A stretch of 64,000 bases of DNA, taken from Xenorhabdus lircayensis (GTDB lineage Bacteria > Pseudomonadota > Gammaproteobacteria > Enterobacterales > Enterobacteriaceae). The translations under genes were made by a program, and so were the position numbers. The stretch is from assembly GCF_016306625.1 (NCBI RefSeq), contig NZ_JACOII010000049.1, positions 1 through 64,000 of the forward strand, written 5' to 3'. The stretch's first letter is position 1; the number at the start of each line of letters is the position of its first letter. The notes beneath the pieces were generated by a model, which saw only the letters and a program-made list of their open reading frames with translations, ran no database searches and was not told the DNA's origin. Below, one piece after another: positions 8,631 through 20,600 of the stretch.

Positions 8631-11600
8631 ATGGGGAAATCAGTCGGTCGAAGTTTAGCATATACCTTTACGGGTAAATATGAAGATGACGATGATGGAA
8701 ACACAATACATGCCATCGGCTTTGGAGGAGTCATTAATGCTTATGGCGGGAATGACTATATTGTTGTTGGCTCCTTTGCTGCAAAAGTCAATACAACATG
8801 GGGACACGATACCATTGTAGGGGGAGCGGGGTATCTGGATGTCAATGATACTGGTGGCGATCTAACAGTGAAGGGAGGCTCTGGCTTCACTTCAATCAAT
8901 AAGACACAGAGTGGGCCGATAACATTTGAAGGGATCTCCGGTGGGGTGACCATCAATCATACCGGTGACAAAAGCGGCATCTTTTATTCTGGGGCCGCTG
9001 GATACAATAGCATCACCCGCAAAGGCTTGCAGGGCGATATTAGTTTCAAAGGCGCAGGGGCATATAATGAACTCTGGCATGAAACCAATCAGGGCAATTT
9101 GTCTTTTATCGGCGCAGGTGCTGGCAATAAGCTCGACCGTACTTGGTTTAACAAGTATCAGGGCTCTCAGGGAAACGTAACTTTTGACGGTGCTGGTGCG
9201 GCGAACGTCATTAGCTCCAGAGTCGAGACAGGTAATATTAATTTTAAAGGGGCTGGGGCATATAACCATATTTCTCGTAAGGGTAAGGCTGGAGACATTA
9301 CTCTGGGGGGGGCGGGGGCTTATAACCGCATCGAGCGCACCCGTCAGGCAGATGACGTTTATTCTGAAACCAAAGGGAATATCCGGTTTGAAGGCGTTGG
9401 TGGTTATAACAGCCTGTACTCTGATGTGGCGCACGGTGATATCCATTTCGCAGGAGCAGGTGCTTATAACCATATAACACGCAAGGGTACCGCCCATGAC
9501 TTTAATGACGAAGGCATGGAGTATGTCAAGGCTGAAGAGATTGTGCTGACAAAAGCGACCATGGGTGGTTCGTGGATTGGGGGCACTTCCTATCAGGTAA
9601 CCGGCCTCAAATCGGCACGGGAACCGAACACCTATTTGTTTGCGTTTGTGGATGGTATTCATACTAAAATCAACAAAGTTCAGCTCCGCAATGATCCGGA
9701 AACTGGCAAGCTGATATACCACTCAACGTCTTGGTATAAAGAAGGGGATTATCTTCAAGATATTGATAAACAGGATATTTCTGATAAAGGTGGTTTTAAT
9801 GCAACCAATACTGATGGTGCATACACCCTGTCGGACTTGATTGTTGAAAACCGACAGGATGCCATATTTCATGCTGTCCAAGAAAAATTGGTTGAGAACG
9901 AATGGGTAGCCTATGGCGAGGGTATCCTGATTGATGCCGCTGATGTCACATTGTTAGATGCAAAAATGGGTGGCTATGCGATTGGCGGTAATGGCGCAAC
10001 CGCCGATGTTAAGGTGGTAAAATCCAACCGTAAACCGAACACCTATGTTTATGCCAAGAAACTCGATAACCATACTAAAATTGTGGTTGTCGGGCTGAAG
10101 AACGATCCAAAAACAGGGATACTGCAATATCACGCGCAGGCTTGGTTGAACATAGGGGATCACAAGGCAAACTTGGCGAACGAAGATATTTCTTCTGCTA
10201 ACGGCTATCAGAAAGTGCCGGGAGGTATCTATGTACTAAGTGATCTTCATTACAGTGCCAAGGCGGTACGCACGACTTCTGGGCGCGTTGCCAAGATGCA
10301 TGAATACAGTGATCTTGAGCTGTTCAAATCGGCGACAGGCAGCGGTGAAAGCTCTGGTGACGTTCATTATGATGGCGCGGGTGGTGGTAATGTTATCAAA
10401 TCCAACGTAACACGCGGCAATGTTTACTTTAATGGCGCTGGTATTGCCAATGTTATTGAACATAGTTCTGAGTTTGGTAACACCGAGTTTAAAGGTGCTG
10501 GTGGTGCAAACGTCATCATCAAAAAAGGCAGAGAAGGGAACCTGACCTTCAATGGTGTCGGCATTGCCAACGTACTGCTTCACCAAGGCCAGCGTGGTGA
10601 TATGAATGTCAATGCTGGTGGTGCAGCAAACGTGCTGGTTCGCGTTGGAGATGGCCGCTATCTTGCCCATCTTCTGGCGGTTGGCAATATCTCCATTCAC
10701 AAAGGCAATGGCAACAGCCGTATCGCAATGGGTGGTGGTTTCAATACTCATACCCAAATTGGTCATGGTGACGGATTCTGGTCTGGTGTTGGTGGCGCTA
10801 ATGTCCTGACCCAAATGGGGAATGGTAACGTATCCTCAATATTGGTCGGTGGGGTAAACGTTCTGACTAAGGTGGGAGAAGGCGATCTGGAATCTGCCAT
10901 GCTTGGCGGTGCCAACGTCATTACCCATATTAGCAATGATTCGTCTAATACCCGTTCCTCAAATACATCAGCAATTGCATTGGGTGGTGCCAATATCCTG
11001 ACTAAAAAGGGCAAGGGTGATGTACGGACTGTCATGGGCGGTGGTGCCAATGTTCTGACTCATATTGGTGATGGAAAAACTACCGGCATTATGTTGGGCG
11101 GTGCGAATATCTTGACCAAAGTCGGCAACGGCGATACCACGGGCATCATGTTAGGTCTGGGCAATGTCTTGACCCACGTAGGCGATGGGCAAACGCTGGG
11201 CGTGATGGGTGCGGTGGGTAACATCTTTACCAAAGTCGGCGATGGTACAACGATTGCTGCGATGGTGGGTGCGGGCAATATTTTCACCCATGTGGGTGAA
11301 GGAGACGCTTGGGCACTGATGGGCGGTGCTGGAAATATTTTCACTAAAGTCGGCAACGGCGATGCACTGGCACTGATGTTGGCGCTTGGTAATGTGTTCA
11401 CGCACATTGGTGACGGCATGAGCGTGGCCCTGATGATCGCCAAAGGCAATATTGCAACTAAAGTCGGTAACGGTGATGCACTGTCTGCCATGATTGGCAA
11501 AGGCAATATCTTTACTCAAATTGGTGATGGTTCCACTTTTGCCACCATGATCGGTGGGGCAAACGTACTGACCAAAGTCGGCGGTGACCTGACAGCGTCA

Positions 11601-14600
11601 TTGATGATAGGTAAAGCCAATATTTATACCCATGTTGGAAAAGGAACCAGTATTGGTTTGTTTGCTGGCACAGCCAACGTCATGACAAAAGTAGGTGATG
11701 GCACAACACTTGCTGCTATGTTTGGCAAAGCCAATATCATGACGCATGTCGGCAATGGTTTGACCGGTGTACTTGCATTGGGCAAAGCCAACGTGGTGAC
11801 AAAAGTCGGTAATGATTTCATGGGTGTCGTTGCGGCTTCTGAGGCCAACGTAGTGACTCATGTCGGTGAGGGCACAACTGCGGCTTTATTGTCTGGCAAA
11901 GGCAATATTCTGACCAAAGTTGGCAATGGAACCACCGTCGGCCTATTGATTTCCAAATTTGGCAACATCATGACGCATGTTGGTGATGGAACCACGGTCG
12001 GGTTCGCAAAAGGTGAAGCCAATATTATTACCAAAGTCGGTGATGGATTGGGCATCAATGCGGTCTGGGGCAAGGCCAACATCATAACTCATGCCGGTAA
12101 CGGTGATCGCTATAACTTTGCCAAAGGCGAAGCGAATATCATTACTAAAGTGGGTGAAGGTCAGGAAGTTAACGTTGTCCAAGGGAAAGCCAACATCGTA
12201 ACCCATGTCGGTGATGGTGATGATTACACCGGCGCTTGGGGCGAGGCCAATGTGATCACTAAAGTGGGTGATGGCCGCAATGTCGTGCTCGCCAAGGGTG
12301 ATGCCAATATTGTGACTCAAATCGGTGATGGAGACAGCTTCAATGCGTTGTGGAGTCAGGGCAATGTTGTCACCAAAGTGGGTGATGGCATGCAAGTCAC
12401 AGCCGCTAAAGGCAAGGGTAACATTACGACCACGGTAGGTAATGGCCTAAGCGTTACCGCAGTACATGGCGACCTGAATATCAATACTAAAGTGGGTGAT
12501 GGTGTTGCCGTCAATGTGGCTTGGGGCAAACTCAACGTCAATACCCGCGTGGGCGACGGCCTGAATGTTTCCGTCATGAAAGGTCAGGCAAATGCCAATA
12601 TCCGCGTCGGTGATGGCCTGAACATCAACGCCTCTTATGCACGAGACAACGTAGCCATTCAGGTGGGCAACGGTGATTTCTATAGCCTTGCGGTGGCAGA
12701 AAGCAATACTCAGAGCAATAAACTGGATGCGCTGTTTGACAATGTGAAACAGACATTGTTTGGGGTTGCGGGCAGTCAGGGGATCAACTATCTGGTGAAT
12801 GGTGATGAAGCCAACACATCGGGAACCCATAAGGGGCGTGGTGCCATTGATCTGCCAGAAGTCTCTTCTTTGAATGGCTTTAAGCTAACTGAAATCGATG
12901 AAGTCACTTCTGATTTGCAAAATAGTCTGAAAGGCGCTGTGACAGGTGTTGATACCCCAGATATTGATGGTATCCAGAATTCACTTGGCAATGACAATCG
13001 GTTGACCCCTTCCCAGTCACGTAATCTGATCGTTAATGGCGATTTTGAACAGGGTGCGGAGGGATGGCAATCCACCAAAGGCATTGAAGTTTCCCATTCT
13101 GCCCGGGCTTACGGTCTCAGTGACGAAGGGCATGGCAATCGTGTCAGTGAGCTTGATGTCAGCGGCAACACGCACATCTATCAGGATATTCAGAATCTGA
13201 CGGCGGATGAAGAAATTACCGTTAAGTTTGATTTTGCAAGACGTCTTGGCTGCTCTGATGATAACGGGCTGGAAGTGTGGTGGAATGGTGAAGTTGTTTT
13301 TGCAGAGGCCAATGGCCGTTCAGAATGGCACAACAAGACATTGACCCTGAAGGCCAAAGCAGGCAGCAACCGACTGGAATTTTCTGGAATGGGCTTGAAT
13401 GATGGTCTGGGTTACGTTTTGGATAACGTTTCTGCAATATCATTATCTGATATGTCAAGCAGTGCCATTGCTGGTCATATAACACAGGACAAAGCGGCCC
13501 AGAATGCCTTGCAGGATAAGGCACAGGCAGAAGAGAATCGTCAGCGTCTGGAACAGGAAAAGGGTAAACAACAGGCAGCTATTTCTGGCACTCAAGTACA
13601 ACTTGAAAACACCGATCTGGATGCCCTCAATGCCAATGGACAATCTCAGCGTGATGCGATCAATAGCGAAGCCCAAGCTGTTACAGATGAGTTGATGGCG
13701 AAAACCAAGGGCTTGGAAACACTGGATGGTTACGCGTCATATCATGGACCCTCTGGCCAACAGTGGCGTGATCAGTTTGCCGATGGATTGTTGGGGCGTA
13801 TTCAGACCGAATTGGACAGTGCAAGCGAGACTGCGCAGAACCAATTGGATCGCTCACAAAAAGCGGCAGCAGAACGTTTGGGTGATGTCAAGGATGCGGT
13901 TGCCAAATCAGAAGCGGGTACGCTTAAAGGTGAGCAAAACCATCAGCATGCCAAGCAGGATGTGGAAGAAGCTCGTACCCAGGCCGAAAGCAGGGAAAAA
14001 GAAGCCATCACCTATAAGCAACGGGCTGAACAGGCTGAACGTGATGGTAAAGCGGCCTCTCAGAAGGCAGAACAGCGTGGTCAGCATGAAGCTTTTGCGG
14101 CAGACAGTAAAACCGCTCAGGTGCAAAATGATGCCAATGGTTCGAGACTTGATGGTAACCATAAGCCGAACCGCACAGGAGCAGCAGGCAGCGGTTTGTC
14201 AGGCAAGGCTTATGAATCTAACTATTCTGAAGACATTGAAAAAGCAGAACAATCCAAGAGCAAAATCAACCCTGAATCGATCGTTCAGGCAGATGGTGGG
14301 TTTAGTGAAGAATTGCGAGATCTGGATAAAGATCTGAGTGAACTTGCCGATGCAAAAGAAGCGCTGAATCGATTACAGATCAACGCAGGTGTGCGGGGTA
14401 AAGGTACGAGCACTAAAAATGTGGGGGCTACCCTGACATCAGTTTATACCGAAACGTCAGTTAATCAGCCTGTCAGTAAGACAGCCGATGTACCTACAGA
14501 ACTTGTTAGAAATACACCAAGAATTTCCGGTTTGGATCTCAGTGGATTGCAGGCATTGAGCGAAACCCATGCTCAACCAGAATCGGCTGATGTGTCAGAA

Positions 14601-17600
14601 ACGGCTTCTGCCGCAGCCATAAGAGCGCAAAAAGTTGCAGATATTTACCACTGGCTGGACAGCGACAACGGCATGGCCACAGATAAATATATTCCTGTGC
14701 CGGGATTTGATCGCGTTGATGCCGATATTCCCGATGACCTCCGGCAGAAGATGGTCAATTTTGTTGAGGGATACATTAGCAATACGGAAAACAGTGTACC
14801 GAAAGAACATGCTACTTCGCTGGCAAAACTGTTCGTTGATGCCACGCTTGACTATGACTGGGATAAGCGCGTTGAGTTCATCTCAAAGTTGGAGCACTAC
14901 GGCTATAGTTTTGAACCTGCACATGGTGATCAGAGTATTGTGTCGTTCTGGTCAGGTAAAAACTTCAGGGGTTATCGTGATGTTCTGGATGCAGCGCATC
15001 CCGACGGCAAGAAAGTGGTCTACGATATTGATGTAAAAGGTAACTCTTTTGCCCTTGAACTGAACAAGACACTGATGCGCTGGGGAGGGCTGTTCCTCGA
15101 TTCCGATAATACTGAACAAAAAGCCTTGCAATCAGCTATCGATGCTTCTGCATATAGCAATACTGGATTCTGGAGCTCACTCTATGCAACGGGATCGCGT
15201 GATGATGTGTATGTGATTGCGGAAGGCGGTCTGCGTCTTGGCAACTATTTCTGGAATGTTGAATTACCGGTATTGCGCCAATTGCAGCGTGAAGGATTGG
15301 TGGGCGAAATTCGCTTGCTGGATAAAGCCGCCAAAGAATATCAAGGCGTGCCGTCTGAATCCATTGGTCGCAGACTGACAGAAGCGGGTGTTTCTGTGAA
15401 AGCGCGTTTTGATTCCCTCAGCCTTGACGAACAGGAAAAACTGCTGACATTGAATCCGACAGGATACAAGTCAGATACCTTGGTAGATGTTGACGTCAAA
15501 CTCAGCGCCATTGACAGCATGCTGAATCGGGCTTTGCCATTTTACGGTCTGCGCACAGAGCGCAATCTGCTGGTACGCGAGTCGGATGAAAAAGGCTTTG
15601 AAGTCCGTCCGTGGCCGGGTAATGACCGCGATAGTTTCAAAACCATTATCGTGGGAGATTCAGAAGATCCCGCACAGATCAAAGCCATTGAACGTTTTAT
15701 TCTCGCCAACTATGACGATTACGGGCAACTGCCAGATGAACTGCATTTGGTGGAAGACCGAATTGTTTCCCACGAGCAGGGGCGTACCCGCATTATTGCA
15801 GAAAAAGTGGAAGGAAGCTGGAGCTATAAACCAAAAACTGACCTGATGTCTGCCAGTGAGTTGCAGGAAGCGGCTTACGTCAAGGGTAAGATTCTCGGTG
15901 ACAGTTATAAGAATGTGTTGGAAGCGCTCCGCGGCTACGAAAATGTTCTGCAAAACAGTGAAGATCATCGCTTGGAAGACTATTCCTTGGCGGCGATTGA
16001 AAAACTGTCTAACTTGCACCAGCAAGTTGAAGGCTATCTGTTGGGGCATCCTGACTCAGGACGTGCTCCTGCGCTGAAAAACCTGCTGTCACAAATCAAT
16101 GTGCGCATGGAAGAATCGCTGGTACTGGCGGAACCGACTTTCGAAAGTGCAGGCAAAGGCCGCTTCAGCGATTTGTACAACAAACTGGGTAACGCCAACC
16201 TCAAAGATTCTAAGCATCTTTATATTGATGAGCAGGGCGATTTCGTTACCCGCGGTAAATCCAATATTCAGATTGCTATGAAAGCGGAAAGTGCGGAAAA
16301 AGCGGTTGAACAGCTTAAGGCTGCTGTAAGCAGAGAATACGGCCAGCCTATGGCAGATACCGTCTTCGCAAACCTGAGTTCCCGTGATTTGTCAAAAGAT
16401 GGCAAGGGCATTGATGTTTCTGGTTTGAGAAAGGTACATCAGGCGATTGAACAACAAGTGTCTCCGGTCAGCGCCACTCTGTTTGTCTGGAAACCGAGCG
16501 ACCACAGCCGCTTGGGACATGCCGCATTGCAAATTGGGCAGGGACGCATACAGGTTAGCACCAAAGATGCGGGCGAATTCAACGAGAAAAACTATGTGAG
16601 TTGGTGGCCGAAAGGCAGCAAATCGTCCGACATTAGCCGTATTTTCGATGTATCTTCAGCGCAATATCCTGACTTAAGAATACGTTGGCATGATCTCAGT
16701 CAACCAGCCTTTCAGAACCAAGCGCTGGAGTTGGATGTTGCCTCTGAGGAAAATGATGACTTTGGCCTGCGGGATGGCACTCGTAAGCTGGAGAAATTTA
16801 TTGAAAAAATACAGGCAGCAAAAGGCGTTGATGCCAAATTTGAAGATATCAGCGAAGGCTTTGCCATGGCTGCGCTGGCGAATCCTCATCTGCTGCAATC
16901 GGCTGGCATACCGGAGCATATTTCCCGTCCGTTCATCGAGCAGTGGGAAAATGGTCACCTTGATATGCATGACATTGGCAGAGACTTTGCACAAGCACTG
17001 CGGACGGCAGCCAAGCAGCAAACTCCTGAGCTGACTGAAAAACGCATTGCCAATGTGATTCGCCAGTTTGCCGAATATGAACTGGGCGATATTCAGGATT
17101 TCAAAGCCAGCGAGGCCGATCAGGGACGTGTATTCCGTATCAATCTGGCCGGATTGGATATGGCGGCAATGCAGGCGGAATGGCACAAAATCAGCCAGAA
17201 CCCGGATGCCCGTTATCAACTGTTAAGCGATAACTGTTCAAGTATCGTAGCCAGAGTGCTTAAGGCGGGGGGCGCCGATAAAGTTATCGGCCATACATGG
17301 CGGCCAAAATTTGGTGTCTGGACACCAACTGAGTTATTTAATTTCGCGCAGAAATTACAAGAAGCGCAGATTGAACAAACCATTCATAAGCCGAATCGAG
17401 TTGTCGGTGAAGATCTGGAAGCGCTGGGTCATTCTGATAAAAAAGACAAGGTGCTGGAAAATGTTGCCATTGACAACGACGGCAAGCCACCGCGTGACCG
17501 AGAGCCATTCAATCCAGTAGCTCGCTTCCTGAATAATGAGCTTTACGGTTCCAAGGAAGATCGCCGCAGCGTGCATGGTGGCACTCAAATAATATTGGAT

Positions 17601-20600
17601 GATGCTATCACCAAGGGCACGGCGGATAAGGTCACGTTACAGGGTGAGGCCGGACGTCTGGCCGGTTATTACCATAACGGTGATCAAAAAGATCAGGGTG
17701 AACATAGCCCAGCGAAAAAAGTGGTGCTTTTCATTCATGGTTCTGGTTCATCTGCGGAAGAGCAAGCCAGCGTTATCCAAAACCACTACCAGCAACAGGG
17801 CGTCGATATGCTGGCGGTGAACATGCGGGGCTATGGCTCCAGTGATGGTCATCCAAGCGAAAAAGGGCTATATCAGGATGCCCGCACCATGTTCCATTAT
17901 CTGGTCAATGATCGTGGCATCAAACCGGAAAATATCATCATTCATGGCTATTCTATGGGTGGGGCGGTAGGCGCGGATCTGGTTCGTTATACAGAACGGA
18001 ATGGGCAGACAGTCTCTGGCCTGTTGCTCGACAGGCCAATGCCAAGCATGACCAAGGCCCTTACTGCGCATGAAGTACCTAATCCTGCTGGGATCACGGG
18101 CGTACTGGCAAAAGCGGTTAATGGTCAATTCTCCGTGGAGAAAAACCTGCAAGGTATCTCGAAGCAGACGCCAATTATGCTGTTGACTGATAACGAAGGA
18201 CTGGGTGAAGCAGGGGAAAAACTGCGCGCCAAACTTGTCGTTGCAGGGTATCAGGTATCGGGCGAGCAGACTTTCTATGGTCATGAAGCCAGCGGTCGGT
18301 TGATGGGCCAATATGCGGATCAGATTGTTTCAACACTTTCCGAACCCCAGCGTGAAAATAGTAGCGTGAAAGCAGGGTTGCTGGAAAAAGCGCTTTATAC
18401 TCTCTTTGATATGAAATCAGGTAAAAAAGAGCTGGATCAATACTCATTCCATTTCACTCAGGGAGATTCACTGCTAAATAATCTTGATAAGCTTGTACCA
18501 GAAATTGGCAATGTGCTCCTGACTAATGGCAATCACGTTGAGTCAAAAGAATTTCTGGAAGGAGTCTGTTTCGCCTTGTCTGCCCGTTACCTGATAGAAG
18601 AGCGGGTGCATGGACTGGGCGGCGGTAAAGAGTATATGGCGTGGTTGACGGATGCGGTTAAAGCCTACAAGGACAACTCCGTAAATAAAAAGAGCGATAT
18701 CAATTCGGTAGAAGCTTCTTTGCTTAACCAGTATCGCCGCCAAAATATCGGCCCGGCTATTCAAGATTTACTATCAATGCAATATAGCCAAACCCAAAGT
18801 ATGTCCCACTCGGTAGACCGTGATAAAGCCAATAAAGCTTATGGTGGCAAACTGAAAGCCAATGGACTGACGGGAGATAGAATTGATCGGTCGTTGAGTA
18901 ATGATATCGCTGGCTATGAATCCGTGATGGATAAGCTGCGTGATGTGGATAAAACAACTTATATGTCCTTTATGTCTGAAGACCATGCAATGGCGGTGGT
19001 TGTACATAAAGAGCCAACTCAAACCATCTGGTCATTCTATGATCCTAACTTTGGTATCAAGTCATTTAATAACTATAAAGACTTCGAACGCTTTATGGAC
19101 TCCTTCCATAAGGGAATAATAACGGGGTATAAATCCAGGTTTAGTTATCAATATGAGGCTAGCAAAGAGGACAATCAAAGTTTTTATGTTAACTACAATA
19201 CGTTTGAAGACGGTGCCATTACCCATTATGACGGAGTCTGGCAACAGGCACGTGCAGGTGAACAACCGTACATATTGCGTGCGCTGAAAGAGCAGGGTAA
19301 GACCTTTAAACTGGGTTCAAACTTTACGGGACGTGTGGTTGATTACCGTGACGACGCTGTGACGTTGGAAGTGACGACGAAGAAAGGTGAGAAAGTACTG
19401 GTTGAAGTTGAAAGTAACAACTTTAAGCAGGCAGCCAACCTTGTGCAGTCGAATATGGATAAAGTATTTGCTAATCCGGCAACCAACAAATTAACACTCA
19501 ACGCTTCGGGAGATATAAACATCACCGATGAGGTGAAAGCTCCGCTTAAGGATAATGTACCGGAGGGTGTTAACCGGGTAGTGAATAACCACGATGTCGA
19601 ATCGTGGGAACGTGCTGCTGTCAAACCACAATCTGAAGGCGGAGAGAGTCGCTTCAACGGTCAGATCATTATCCAGACTGAAAATGATCCTGTTGCGGCT
19701 AAGGCTGCCGCAAATCTGGCGGGTAAGCACCCAGATTCCAGCGTGATTGTTCAGCTTGATGCCAATGGGCAATATCGGGTGGTTTATGGTGACCCAACCA
19801 AACTGACCGATAAATTGCGCTGGCAGATTGTGGGGCATGGGCGTGATGAATCTGCACAGAAGCATACTCGCATGAGTGGTTACAGTGCGGATGAACTGGC
19901 CTTGAAACTGAAGCAGTTCAGTACCGACTTCAAGCAGATCGGCACACCTGACCATATCAGCCTTGTGGGCTGTTCCCTGATCAGCGATGACAAACGTGAT
20001 GGTTTTGCCCGCCGCTTTATTTCGGCGCTGGATGGTCAAGGTATCCGTACTTCCGTATCGGCACGCAGCAGTGAAGTAGCGGTAGATAGTATTGGCCGCA
20101 AATACACGAAAGATGCGCAGGAACAGTGGGTTAATAAACTCACGGATAACAAGATTGTGCTGGGCTGGAACGACAAAGGCGAAGTGGAAAGCCACTCCGA
20201 ACGCGTCCGCCGTGGTATCTCTGAAAATGACATCCATCTGTCCCGCGTGGGGCAAACCGATGTTGATGCAAAAGCGAAAGGCGCTATTGCGGACAATGTA
20301 GAGACATTCCACGCACCAAAACCGCGCAATGAAGGAGATGACAATACATCTGCTACCTCATCAGCATCAGCAAATAACCAACTGAGTTATTCCGGCAATA
20401 TTCAGTTACAGATTGGTGATGGTGAGTTCACTGCCGTTAACTGGGGAACTACCAATGTGGGTATCAAAGTAGGTACAGGCGGCTTTAAGTCTCTGGCCTT
20501 TGGTGATAACAACGTGATGGTTCACATTGGTAATGGTGACAGCAGGCACAGCGTCGACATCGCAGGATATCAGGCATTGGAAGGCGCACAACTGTTCATG

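Noticed and set aside
10600-12690. Regular periodic DNA resembling a repeat array or CRISPR
   Set aside because: The period is about 57-60 bases, the units are degenerate, and they translate in frame into the known MARTX B repeats, so this is protein-coding repetition.
10236-12830. Long minus-strand ORFs opposite rtxA (for example 10236-10814, 11060-11506, 11943-12395)
   Set aside because: They mirror the repeat-rich coding strand of rtxA; their products are low-complexity Pro/Thr or His/Ile repeats with no start signals.
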